From contig NZ_LZKQ01000154.1 of assembly GCF_001668675.1 (NCBI RefSeq), positions 1 to 35,299 on the forward strand: 35,299 nucleotides of DNA. The letters run 5' to 3'. Within the stretch, counting starts at the first letter, position 1; every line of letters begins with the position of its first letter. Below the pieces are notes generated by a model that saw only the letters and a program-made list of their open reading frames with translations, was not told where the DNA came from and did no database searches. Shown here piece after piece: positions 1-8,700 of this stretch. Origin of the DNA: Mycobacterium asiaticum. GTDB taxonomy: Bacteria; Actinomycetota; Actinomycetes; Mycobacteriales; Mycobacteriaceae. Made by a program: the position numbers and the translations under genes.

Positions 1-798
1 GCGCAGAGCAGCATCGCCAATGCCGCCCAGGCGTTCTCGGCGGTGCCGAACTCGCTGACCAGCCTCGCCGCGCCGGCGGCGGCCGCCGACGCGGTGGATC
101 CGATTCAGGTGCTGGACATCCTGGGCGACCTCAGTGGCCTGTTCCTCGACCCCGGCATCGGCACAGCCGGGTTGTCCACCGACGCGGTGCTGGCCGGCGC
201 GGCGCTGCCCTATGACATCAACGGGTACTTCATCGGCCTGCACACCGACGACATTGTCAGCGGCTGGGCCGGGGTCGAGAGCTGGCCCGGCACGGCTGCG
301 GTGCCGCCGACACCGTTCCCGGTGATCAGCAACGTGGGGTCGACCGCCTCGGCCGGCCTCGGCGAGGCCAGGACGATCGGGGCGTTGTCGGTGCCATCCG
401 GGTGGACGACCGCGGCCCCGGCCACCCGGCTGGCCGCAGTGGCGCTGCCTATGACCAACACCGCCACTACCGCGGCCGCCGCCGCGGAAACCTCCGCCAG
501 CGGCGCGGGAACGCTGTTCAGCCAGATGGCGCTCGCAGGCCTGGCCGGCCGGGCGTTGGCGGGCACCGTCGGCGCCGGAGGCGCTGGCCCGCGCACCCGG
601 GAGCGGGTTGCGGTGACCAAGACCAACGCGCAACCGCCCGAGGCGACCGAGGAGCCGGCGACCGCAGCGCCGGTCCCTGCGGGTGGGCCGATCACCAGCA
701 TCTCCGCCGAACTGCGCGAGCTGGCGTCGCTGCGCGACGCGGGCATCCTGACCCAGGACGAGTTCACCGAGCAGAAGCGACGCTTGCTCGCCCCGTGA
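1..798 (+). CDS. PPE family protein, PPE-SVP type, C-terminal part (5' end outside window)
   Basis: The reading frame is open from base 1, so this is the C-terminal 265 residues of a longer protein. The segment at 388-405 encodes SVPSGW, the signature that defines the SVP subfamily of mycobacterial PPE proteins. Around it is the Ala/Gly/Pro-rich low-complexity sequence normal for PPE C-termini. PPE proteins are exported by type VII (ESX) secretion, usually as partners of PE proteins. The last 36 or so residues (about 691-795) are different: they contain LRELASLRDAGILTQDEF followed by a basic EQKRRLLAP end, which looks like a SHOCT short C-terminal domain (amphipathic helix, G-I-L-T turn, EF, K..LL). 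I do not know this tail from standard PPE-SVP proteins. The gene ends in a strong hairpin and converges on the cutinase. The PPE call is firm; the SHOCT assignment is by pattern only. Confidence 0.85.
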   Translation, partial: AQSSIANAAQAFSAVPNSLTSLAAPAAAADAVDPIQVLDILGDLSGLFLDPGIGTAGLSTDAVLAGAALPYDINGYFIGLHTDDIVSGWAGVESWPGTAAVPPTPFPVISNVGSTASAGLGEARTIGALSVPSGWTTAAPATRLAAVALPMTNTATTAAAAAETSASGAGTLFSQMALAGLAGRALAGTVGAGGAGPRTRERVAVTKTNAQPPEATEEPATAAPVPAGGPITSISAELRELASLRDAGILTQDEFTEQKRRLLAP

Positions 799-818
799 GT
801 CGTCCGGCCCGGTGGGGT

Positions 819-874
819 GAGCAGACGCTTAAGCCCCCGCACGCGCAGCGTGTCGGGGGCTTAAGCGTCTGCTC
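819..874. terminator. Long perfect hairpin between convergent genes
   Basis: The arms 819-839 and 854-874 are perfect 21-base inverted repeats. The inner bases 840-844 (cacgc) and 848-852 (gcgtg) pair again, leaving a 3-nt loop and one bulged T at 853. There is no T-run on either strand. It sits 20 bp after the PPE stop and 5 bp before the cutinase stop, so it is well placed as a bidirectional, tail-less mycobacterial terminator. Confidence 0.7.
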
Positions 875-879
875 GTCAG

Positions 880-1521
880 CTACTTGAGCCGGTTGGCCGC
901 GAACGTGGCGGCCTGGTTCGTCATGCCGTTCTCGATGTAAACCACGTGCGCCATGATGTTGCCGCCGCCGGTGCAGATCGGGTCGTCCGGGGCGCACTGG
1001 CTGATCAGCTTCCCGCTGTAGAGCGGGTTGATCGCCGGAAGCGGTCCGCCCCACAGCGCGCTGGAGAATCCGCTGGACGGTTCACCGAAGTAGGCGACCG
1101 CGGCGACGTGGTTGGCGACTGGGGCCGGCATCTCGGTGGTGGCCAGGTTGATCACGGTCGCGCCCTGTGAGTACCCACCGAGCACGATCTTGGTGTTGGG
1201 GCAGCTGGCCACGGTGCCCTGAATGTGCGCGCTCGCATCATCGGCTCCGCTGGGTGCACTGTGCCGGTAGTCGTCGTTGGCGGGGTAGTTCACCGCGTAG
1301 ACCTCGACGGAACGCCCGGCGACCTGCGAAGTGAGGTCGTCGACGAACGCCTGTCCGACGTTGCCCAGCCCGGGGTCCTGATGAGTCCCGCGCGCGAACA
1401 CGATCGACACGTCGGAACAGGGGTCGGCCGAGGCGGTCGGGCTCGCGATGGGCACGGTCAGCAACGCCCACGTCGTCACGACCAGAACTCCACCGAAACG
1501 TGCCAAGCTGCGCAAAGTCAT
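880..1521 (-). CDS. Secreted cutinase-like serine esterase (Culp family)
   Basis: The protein has 213 residues starting MTLRSLARFGG. It has a signal peptide with a hydrophobic core at about 9-26 and a likely cleavage after ASA at residue 32. The mature part carries the alpha/beta-hydrolase cutinase pattern: GGYSQG with nucleophile Ser118, Asp179 or Asp180 in a CAPDDPIC loop, and His192 in NIMAHVVY. Paired cysteines (35/107 and 176/183) fit the two disulphides of the family. Mycobacterial Culps hydrolyse medium-chain esters or phospholipids at the cell surface or outside it. A TTG 60 bases upstream would lengthen the protein by 20 residues and overlap the next gene; the ATG at 1521 is preferred because it starts the signal peptide and has an AGGA upstream. 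The exact substrate cannot be read from the sequence. Confidence 0.9.
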   Translation of the reverse strand: MTLRSLARFGGVLVVTTWALLTVPIASPTASADPCSDVSIVFARGTHQDPGLGNVGQAFVDDLTSQVAGRSVEVYAVNYPANDDYRHSAPSGADDASAHIQGTVASCPNTKIVLGGYSQGATVINLATTEMPAPVANHVAAVAYFGEPSSGFSSALWGGPLPAINPLYSGKLISQCAPDDPICTGGGNIMAHVVYIENGMTNQAATFAANRLK

Positions 1522-1577
1522 GCCGAGAATCCTGGCATACGCCGGTGTCACCACCTCAGGCGGCCAAGACGGCCGCC

Positions 1578-2864
1578 TCAAGCCATGTTGTCGTTGCTGA
1601 GGTCTTGTTCTTGACTACCAGACCATTTCAGCGCTTCCAGCGCCACCGCCACCCGAACGGTGGTGCGGTCCAATGGCCGAGGCAGTAGCCGTTGTGCCGT
1701 ATCGAGGCGGCTCAGCAGCGTGTTGCGGTGAATGTAGAGCTGTTGCGCGGCCCGGGCAGCGTTGCACTGCTCGTTGATATAGGTCAGCAGGGTGTCCCGC
1801 AGCACCGAACCTGCCGACGCAAATGCGCCCAGGGTGCTGGTGATGAAATCGTCTGAGTAGTCCGGCTTTTGAGTGAGCAGCGCAACCATTTGCACATCGT
1901 CGAAGAACGCGACCTGTTGCCGGGAACGCAGCCGGACCATCATGTGCTGTGCGGACAGGGCTTGTTGATGGCTGCGCCGGAAACCTTCAACACCCCGGGC
2001 GCTGGTCCCAATTGCGATGCGTAGCTTGGGCGTTTCCTCGAGCACCCGGCGAACCTGATCGCTGTCGACGTCGGTGATGTCTTTGAACCACACCCAGCGG
2101 GTCGCCTCGGCGGCCAATACGGTCAGCGGTTGCGTCGATCCGACCGCGTCGCACACCGCGGCGGTGGTTCGATCCAGCATGCGGTATTCGTCGTCGGATT
2201 CGTCGCACCAGATCACCGCTGCCGTATGCGATCCGGCGAGGGTATAGCCGAGCCGGACCTCGGCGCGCTTGTGGTTCACCGGTTCGCGGGCAAGGATGAA
2301 CTCCACGATTTTCCGGCGTTCGATCAGCGCCCCCTGGGCCAGCTCGCTGTGCTCCAACTTCATCTGCCTCGAGATGCCGGCGAGGGTGGCGTCGACGAAA
2401 TCATTGGCCGACTTGGCGACCAGATTGAGCAACTCGCGCAACTCGTACGGCGTCGCCGGGAGGTCGAAGACGATATCTATCCACCGTTGCAAAGCGACGT
2501 TCTGGCCGATACGGAAGATGTCGTGCACGGACGCGCCGAGGCCACGACGCACCAGGACCCGTGCCATGCGCAGCGGCTCCGGGCCCAGATACGCGGTGAC
2601 GGGGGCGCCCGGGTCACGCAGGTGACTGGTGGCGAAGTGCACCAGGGTTGCCCGGTTGGACGAGCTCACCGCTGCGGCCAGGGTGGGGTCGCCGGCGAGG
2701 GCGGGATTTGCGGCCACCGTGGCCCGGTCGAGTTCGGCGAGCCATTCCGGGCTGGGGTTCAGAGCAATCCAGGCTCCCTGTCGGATCAAGTCACGGGTTT
2801 GCGGTGCCAATCTGCTGTCTACCACGGAGAACCATTCGGTCGTAGGCGTGCTGTGCAGTGTCAT
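1578..2864 (-). CDS. PucR/CdaR-type helix-turn-helix transcriptional regulator
   Basis: The protein has 428 residues from ATG 2864. The C-terminus (about 355-415) has the PucR-type HTH: LLTYINEQCNAARAAQQLYI, then HRNTLLSRL, then a helix ending VAVALEALKW. The middle region resembles the degenerate GGDEF-like domain of the family. The N-terminal 180 residues are helical and resemble the RsbR-like region often found in actinobacterial PucR proteins. Such proteins are usually one-component activators of nearby catabolic genes. It is divergent from the nucleotidyl cyclase at 3021 across a 156-bp region with an AT-rich, palindrome-bearing island, so the cyclase gene and its own gene are the likely targets (inference). 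The upstream in-frame extension to 2969 runs through that island and is not believed. The cutinase gene follows on the same strand, 56 bp downstream. Confidence 0.85.
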   Translation of the reverse strand: MTLHSTPTTEWFSVVDSRLAPQTRDLIRQGAWIALNPSPEWLAELDRATVAANPALAGDPTLAAAVSSSNRATLVHFATSHLRDPGAPVTAYLGPEPLRMARVLVRRGLGASVHDIFRIGQNVALQRWIDIVFDLPATPYELRELLNLVAKSANDFVDATLAGISRQMKLEHSELAQGALIERRKIVEFILAREPVNHKRAEVRLGYTLAGSHTAAVIWCDESDDEYRMLDRTTAAVCDAVGSTQPLTVLAAEATRWVWFKDITDVDSDQVRRVLEETPKLRIAIGTSARGVEGFRRSHQQALSAQHMMVRLRSRQQVAFFDDVQMVALLTQKPDYSDDFITSTLGAFASAGSVLRDTLLTYINEQCNAARAAQQLYIHRNTLLSRLDTAQRLLPRPLDRTTVRVAVALEALKWSGSQEQDLSNDNMA

Positions 2865-2912
2865 CGAGGTCTCTCGCCTGGGTGAGTGAATCGAGGCGGG
2901 CCGTGCCCTCCC

Positions 2913-2981
2913 ATAAGCTACATCAATGTATTGTATACAGTCAAGTATTATATACCTAAATGTATCCATTCTATTTTGGCC
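2913..2981. promoter_or_regulatory. AT-rich divergent promoter/operator island
   Basis: Within a genome of roughly two-thirds GC, this stretch of nearly 70 bp is mostly A and T. It contains the perfect palindrome TGTATACA at 2932-2939 and further TATATAC and TGTATCC elements downstream. It lies between the divergent pucR-type gene and the cyclase gene. It most likely holds the -10 elements of both and an operator; which protein binds is not known. Confidence 0.5.
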
Positions 2982-3020
2982 GTGTCCGTACTCAGCCGCC
3001 GAGAGTTACAGTCGCAAGCG

Positions 3021-4850
3021 ATGCGCCGCACCTGGACCTGGACATTCGATCTTCCGCCCGAGCAACTCTGGCCGTTGCTGGCCGACACCAACCGGCTCAA
3101 CGAAGCGCTCGGCCTGCCGCCGTACACCCTCGAGGAGACGCCGCAACCCAACGGCACCGTGCTGCGCACCGGCCGGGGCAAGGCCGCCGGCTTCGCGCTG
3201 GAATGGGAGGAGAAGCCCTACAACTGGGTCACCGGCCGGCATTTCAGCCAGTCCCGGGTGTTCAGCAAGGGCCCCTTCCGCCGCTTCGGCCCGGTCTTCG
3301 ACCTCGAGCCCGACGGCCAGGGCGGCTCCCGGGTCAGCTACGCGCTGGAATGGGAACCGCTGAGCCTGACGGGCCGCGTGTTCGGTGCGCGCCTGGCGAC
3401 CCAGGCGGGGGAAAACGTGGCCAAGCGCATCCTGGAAGCGATCGCCTTCGCTCGCGGCGAGCCCACCGTCGAGCGCCTCACCCCGTTCGTTCTTCCGGAG
3501 CCCAAACTGCCGTTCGGTGCACGCGAACGGGCCACTGCTATGACGCGCGAAATCGACCGCAACCCGTACGGAAACGGACTCGGCGACCGGCTTGCCGACC
3601 TCGTCCTGCGCGGCATGGCTGCCGACCTCGCCCGGATCCGGCCCAAGAGCCTGGCCCGCGATTTCGGCGTGCCACCGCGCGCCGCGACCGAAGCCTGTTT
3701 CGCCGGGGTCAAGGCCGGTCTGCTCAACATGAAATGGGATGTGTTGTGCCCCAATTGCCGTGGTGCCCAGGCCAGCGTCACCACGCTGGCCGACCTGCCC
3801 CGGGGCGCGCACTGTTCGTCGTGCAACATCGACTACGAACGCGACTTCGAGCGCAACGTGGAGCTGACGTTTGCGCCGGCTCCGACGGTGCGCCCGCTGC
3901 CGATGGGGAACTTCTGTCTGTCCGGACCGCTGGCCACGCCGCATGTGGCGATCCAGGTGTTGCTCAGCCCGGGGGAGCAGCGCACGGTCGCCGTCGACCT
4001 GCCGCCCGGTTCGTACCGGTTGCGCACCCTGCATCCCGGTGACGTCGTCGACGTCGACTACGAGTCGGGGCCGTTTCCGGGCGTGTGCATCACCGCGGCG
4101 GGGGTGGAACGTCTACCCGTCGAAGGTGAACCGGGAACCGTCACCTTCGTCAACGAATCCGGCTTCGAGCTGGCCGCGGTGGTGGAGGACCGCACTTGGA
4201 CGCGCGACACCCTGCGGGCCCCGGAAGTGATCTCGCTGCAGGCTTTTCGCGACTTGTTCGCCGAGGCGACGCTGCGGCCGGGCGATGACGCCGGCGTCAG
4301 CCAGGTGACGTTGTTGTTCACCGACCTGCGCGGCTCGACGGCGCTGTACGAACGGGTCGGCGACGCCGCCGCCTACAACCTGGTGCGCGAGCACTTCACC
4401 CTGCTGGCGATGATCGTGCGCGAACACGACGGCGCGGTGGTCAAGACGATCGGGGACGCGGTGATGGCGTCGTTCAACGATCCCGCGCAGGCGGTGCGTG
4501 CCGCGCTGGCCATGCAGGAGCGGATCGCGTCGTCGGCGCATGGCGGCGAGGACCTGGTGCTGAAGGTGGGTGTGCACGCGGGCCCGAGCGTGGTTGTCAC
4601 GCTCAACGACCGCTTGGATTACTTCGGCTCGACGGTGAACATGGCCGCGCGGCTGCAGGGTCAGAGCGAGGGCGAGGACATCGTGCTGTCCGAGGCCGTG
4701 GCCGCCGATCCGGCGGTGCAACGGCTGCTGGCCGGTGTGCCGGCGCGGCGGGAAACGGTCGCGCTGAAGGGTTTTGCCGAGCCGGTCGGGTTCCTGCGGT
4801 TGCTGAGTTTGGGATCTGCGCCGGAAGGGCAAGATATAGCAGTGTGCTAG
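3021..4850 (+). CDS. Multidomain class III adenylate/guanylate cyclase (SRPBCC + zinc ribbon + DUF5939 + CYC)
   Basis: The protein has 609 residues. Residues 1 to about 160 look like an SRPBCC/START-like ligand-binding fold (RRTWTWTFDLPPEQLWPLL start). A zinc-ribbon-like CPNC...CSSC lies near 240-275, within what I take to be the DUF5939 region. The cyclase homology domain spans about 425-590. Catalytic residues appear complete: metal ligands Asp435 (LLFTDLRGS) and Asp479 (KTIGDAVM), purine-specifying Lys475 and Asp533 (LDYFG), and transition-state residues Asn540 and Arg544 (TVNMAARL). Lys plus Asp at the specificity positions predicts ATP use and cAMP production. No membrane segment is visible, so it is probably a soluble ligand-sensing cyclase. 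ATG 3021 was chosen because it starts the SRPBCC-like fold; GTG 2982 is an alternative and the longer frame from 2886 crosses the AT-rich promoter. Confidence 0.88.
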   Translation: MRRTWTWTFDLPPEQLWPLLADTNRLNEALGLPPYTLEETPQPNGTVLRTGRGKAAGFALEWEEKPYNWVTGRHFSQSRVFSKGPFRRFGPVFDLEPDGQGGSRVSYALEWEPLSLTGRVFGARLATQAGENVAKRILEAIAFARGEPTVERLTPFVLPEPKLPFGARERATAMTREIDRNPYGNGLGDRLADLVLRGMAADLARIRPKSLARDFGVPPRAATEACFAGVKAGLLNMKWDVLCPNCRGAQASVTTLADLPRGAHCSSCNIDYERDFERNVELTFAPAPTVRPLPMGNFCLSGPLATPHVAIQVLLSPGEQRTVAVDLPPGSYRLRTLHPGDVVDVDYESGPFPGVCITAAGVERLPVEGEPGTVTFVNESGFELAAVVEDRTWTRDTLRAPEVISLQAFRDLFAEATLRPGDDAGVSQVTLLFTDLRGSTALYERVGDAAAYNLVREHFTLLAMIVREHDGAVVKTIGDAVMASFNDPAQAVRAALAMQERIASSAHGGEDLVLKVGVHAGPSVVVTLNDRLDYFGSTVNMAARLQGQSEGEDIVLSEAVAADPAVQRLLAGVPARRETVALKGFAEPVGFLRLLSLGSAPEGQDIAVC

Positions 4851-4892
4851 CGCCCTAGGTTGCACGAACCGTTGCACGAGACGAGGTGTGCC

Positions 4893-5213
4893 ATGTGGTC
4901 AGTCGTTTGCCGTCTGATGGCCGTCGCGGCCATGGTTTTGGCGCCGATGGCGGTCGTCACCGCCGTGTCGCCGGGAGTGAGTCACGCCGACTGCGCCGAC
5001 GGCGAATGGTGGGATCCGACCGGCAAGGTGTGCCGGCCCCTCGGGGTGGGACCACAGCCGCTCGACTGCGCGGCCGGCGAATGGTGGGACCCGACCGCGA
5101 ATGTGTGCCGTCCGCTCGGGGTGGGACCGCAGCCACTCGCCTGTGACAACGGCTGGTGGTGGGATCCGGGCACCAACGCCTGCCGACCCCCGCTGATCCC
5201 GCCGGCCGGATAG
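4893..5213 (+). CDS. Small secreted protein with three tandem WWDP/Cys repeats
   Basis: The protein has 106 residues from ATG 4893, with a good Shine-Dalgarno (acgaggtg) just upstream. It begins with a signal peptide ending SHA/DC. The whole mature part is three repeats of the form C-x2-G-x-W-W-D-P-x5-C followed by RPLGVGPQPL linkers; the third ends RPPLIPPAG. Each unit has two cysteines 12 residues apart, so each may be a tiny disulphide-closed module. The paired tryptophans suggest a carbohydrate- or ligand-binding surface, but I do not recognise the family and assign no function. It follows the cyclase by 42 bp on the same strand and converges on the split-barrel gene with 4 bp between stops. 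Confidence 0.8.
   Translation: MWSVVCRLMAVAAMVLAPMAVVTAVSPGVSHADCADGEWWDPTGKVCRPLGVGPQPLDCAAGEWWDPTANVCRPLGVGPQPLACDNGWWWDPGTNACRPPLIPPAG
4989..5210 (+). repeat. 75-bp coding tandem repeat, three units
   Basis: Units begin at 4989, 5064 and 5139. The first two are nearly identical at DNA level over their full 75 bp; the third diverges after its WWWDP part and ends at the stop. The frame is preserved, so copy-number change would add or remove whole 25-residue modules of the secreted protein. Confidence 0.8.
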
Positions 5214-5217
5214 CGGC

Positions 5218-5679
5218 TCAGCTCGCCGGCGGCGGAAATCCCCCCGTCGCCACGGGACCCCAGCGCCGCGGTGTCACCCGAATCAGGCACTTGCCCTGAT
5301 CCGCCATCGCGCGCCGATAGTCCTGCCAGTCCGGGTGCTCGCCGGCGATCGCGCGGTAATAGTCGACCAGTGGCTCGATCGCCTCGGGCACGTCGATCAC
5401 TTCGGCAGTACCGTCGACCTGTACGTACGGGCCGTTGAAATCATCGGAGAGCACCACGATGCTGGCTTTTGGTGTGCGCCGGATGTTCAGGCTCTTGGCG
5501 CGCTGCGGGTAACTCGCGATCACCAGCCTGCCCTGCGCGTCGACGCCGCCGGTCACCGGCGAGCTCTGCGGCGACCCGTCGGCGCGAAAAGCGGTGAGCA
5601 GCATGCGGTGTCGCGGCCGGATGAAATCCAGCAACTCGGATCGGCTCACCGCGTCGGCGGTCGCGAATTTCGGTGCCAT
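5218..5679 (-). CDS. Split-barrel F420/FMN-dependent oxidoreductase (PPOX class)
   Basis: The protein has 153 residues starting MAPKFATADAV. The core has the pattern of the pyridoxamine-5'-phosphate-oxidase-like split barrel: RHRMLLTAFRADGSPQSSPV, then a strand with RLVIASYPQRAKSLNIRR, then PKASIVVLSDD. The C-terminal YRAIAGEHPDWQDYRRAM matches the end of Rv1155-like F420-binding proteins as I remember them. Members of this class reduce enones, biliverdin or other substrates with F420H2; the substrate here is unknown. The start is supported by a TACGTT box on the minus strand six nt upstream of the ATG (leaderless arrangement), back to back with the hrpA promoter. The longer upstream frame overlaps hrpA and is rejected. 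Confidence 0.85.
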   Translation of the reverse strand: MAPKFATADAVSRSELLDFIRPRHRMLLTAFRADGSPQSSPVTGGVDAQGRLVIASYPQRAKSLNIRRTPKASIVVLSDDFNGPYVQVDGTAEVIDVPEAIEPLVDYYRAIAGEHPDWQDYRRAMADQGKCLIRVTPRRWGPVATGGFPPPAS

Positions 5680-5685
5680 GCCACC

Positions 5686-5729
5686 AACGTAGCGGGCCGG
5701 GCGCGGGCGTTCGGTCCGCCGCCTATCCT
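5686..5729. promoter_or_regulatory. Back-to-back leaderless promoters (split-barrel gene and hrpA)
   Basis: A minus-strand -10 box TACGTT (plus-strand 5686-5691) lies 6 nt before the ATG at 5679. A plus-strand -10 box TATCCT (5724-5729) lies 7 nt before the GTG at 5737. TANNNT six to seven bases before RTG is the known signature of leaderless mycobacterial transcripts, and neither start has a convincing Shine-Dalgarno. Confidence 0.6.
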
Positions 5730-5736
5730 GGCCCGA

Positions 5737-8700
5737 GTGGCCGATCTGACCCTCGCGGAGTTGCGCAGCCGCCTCGGCGACGTGACCGTCCGCGACGCCA
5801 CCCGGCTGCGCCGACGCTTGCAGAACCTGCGCGGCGCTAACCCGGCAAAGCTGCAACAGCTGGCCGACCAGATCGCCGCCGCACAGACGCTGGTCGCCAA
5901 CCGTCGGGCCGCCGTCCCGGCGATCGCCTATCCCGACCTGCCGGTCAGCGGGCGCCGCGAGGAGATCGCCGCGGCGATACAACAGAACCAAGTGGTCGTC
6001 GTCGCAGGCGAAACCGGCTCGGGGAAGACGACTCAGCTACCCAAGATCTGTCTCGACGTCGGGCGTGGGGTGCGGGGGACCATCGGGCACACCCAGCCGC
6101 GGCGGCTGGCGGCCCGTACGGTCGCCCAGCGCATCGCCGACGAACTGCGCACCCCGCTCGGTGACGTGGTCGGCTACACGGTCCGGTTCACCGACCAGGT
6201 GAGCGACCGGACCCTGGTCAAGCTGATGACCGACGGCATCCTGCTCGCCGAGATCCAGCGCGACCGGCGGTTGCTGCGCTACGACACCCTGATCCTCGAC
6301 GAAGCGCACGAGCGCAGCCTCAACATCGACTTCCTGCTCGGCTACCTGCGCGAGTTGCTGCCACGCCGCCCGGACCTCAAGGTGATCGTCACCTCGGCGA
6401 CCATCGAGCCGCAACGATTCGCGGCGCACTTCGGTGGGGCGCCCATCGTGGAAGTGTCCGGGCGGACCTATCCGGTGCAGATCCGCTACCGGCCGTTGGA
6501 AGTGCCCGTGGCGGCGGGCCCGGACGACGATCCCGACGACCCCGACCGGGAAATCGTGCGCACCGAAACCCGCGACGAGGTCGAGGCGATCGTCGACGCC
6601 ATCGAGGAACTGCGCTCCGAACCGCCCGGTGACGTCCTGGTGTTCTTGTCCGGCGAGCGCGAAATCCGCGATACCGCAGAAGCTTTGGGTGGATTGCAGA
6701 GCGGGCCGATGCCTACCGAGGTGCTGCCGCTCTACGCCCGGCTACCGACCGCCGAGCAGCAGAAGGTGTTCGCGGCCCATACCGGGCGACGCGTTGTGCT
6801 GGCCACCAACGTGGCCGAGACATCGCTGACGGTGCCCGGGATCCGCTACGTGGTGGATCCCGGCAATGCCCGCATCTCGCGCTACAGCCGGCGGCTGAAG
6901 GTGCAACGGCTGCCGATCGAGCCGATCTCGCAGGCATCGGCCGCGCAGCGGGCCGGTCGCTGCGGCCGGGTGGCGCCCGGGGTGTGCATCCGGCTGTATT
7001 CCGAGGAGGATTTCACCGCCCGGCCGCGCTACACCGAGCCGGAGATTCTGCGGACGAACTTGGCGGCGGTGCTGCTACAGATGGCCGCGCTGCAGCTCGG
7101 TGACATCGAGAATTTCCCGTTTCTCGACCCGCCGGACCGGCGCAGCGTGCGCGACGGTGTGCAACTGCTGCAGGAACTCGGCGCGTTCGACCAGCACGGC
7201 GCGATCACGGACCTGGGCCGGCGGCTGGCCCGGCTGCCCGTCGACCCCCGGCTGGGCCGGATGATCCTGCAGGCCGAGACCGAGGGCTGCGTGCGCGAAA
7301 TGCTGGTGCTGGCAGCCGCATTGACGATCCCCGACCCGCGGGAGCGTCCGGCCGAGAGCGAAGACGCCGCCCGCCAGAAGCACGCCCGCTTCGCCGACGA
7401 ACACTCCGACTTCATCGCCTACCTGAACCTGTGGCGCTACCTGCGTGAGCAGCGAAAAGAATTGTCCGGTAATGCTTTTCGACGCATGTGCCGCACCGAC
7501 TTCCTGCACTACCTGCGTATCCGCGAATGGCAGGACCTGGTTGGGCAGCTGCGCAGCATCTGCCGCGATTTGGGCATCGTCGAGTCCGACGAGCCGGCCG
7601 AACCCGCTCAGATTCACGCGGCGCTGCTGGCGGGCTTGCTGTCTCATGTCGGGATGCGCCGCGAGGACGGGCGTGAATACCTCGGTGCGCGCAACGCACG
7701 GTTCGTGCTGGCACCTGGCTCGGTGCTGACCAAGAAACCGCCGCGCTGGGTGGTCGTCGCGGATCTGGTCGAGACCAGCCGCCTCTACGGACGGATCGCC
7801 GCCCGCATCCAGCCCGAGATCGTCGAACGGATCGCCGGCGACCTGGTGCAGCGCGCATACAGTGAGCCGCACTGGGACGCCAAGCGCGGGGAAGTGATGG
7901 CCTTCGAACGTGTTTCGCTGTACGGGCTGCCGCTCGTGGCGCGCCGCCGCGTCGGATACGCGCGGGTGGAACCGGCGGTCGCGCGGGAGTTGTTCATCCG
8001 GCATGCGCTGGTGGAGGGCGATTGGCACACCCGGCACCACTTCTTCGGCGACAACGCCCGGTTGCGCACCGAACTCGAGGGGCTGGAAGAGCGGGCGCGC
8101 CGCCGCGACCTACTGGTCGGTGACGACGAGATCTTCACCTGGTACGACGCGCGCATCCCGGCCGAGGTCGTCTCCGCGCGGCACTTCGACAGCTGGTGGA
8201 AAAAGCAGCGGCACAAGACCCCGGACCTGCTGACGTTCACCCGGAACGACCTGCTGCGCACCGAGGATCACGACGACAGCGACCGCCCGGATGCGTGGCG
8301 CATGGGTGACGCCGCGTTGCCGTTGACGTACCGGTTCGAGCCCGGCGCCGCCGATGACGGCGTCACCGTGCACGTCCCGATCGACGTGCTGGCCCGCCTC
8401 GGCGGTGACGAATTCGCCTGGCAGGTACCGGCGCTGCGGGAGGAACTGGTGACCGCGCTGATCCGCTCGCTGCCAAAAGACCTGCGGCGCAACTTCGTCC
8501 CGGCGCCCGACACCGCCCGCGCGGTGCTGGCCCGGATCGACCCAGACCAGGAGCCGCTGCTGGAGGCGTTGCAGCGCGAATTGCGCCGTGGCACCGGGGT
8601 GGTGGTGCCGATCGAGGCCTTCGACCTGGACAAACTGCCCGCACATCTGCGGGTGACGTTTGCCGTGGAGTCCGCCGACGGCAAAGAGGTGGCTCGCGGC

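Noticed and set aside
5335..5736. N-terminal extension of HrpA by 134 residues
   Set aside because: It is antisense to the split-barrel gene; HrpA length and the TATCCT promoter support GTG 5737.
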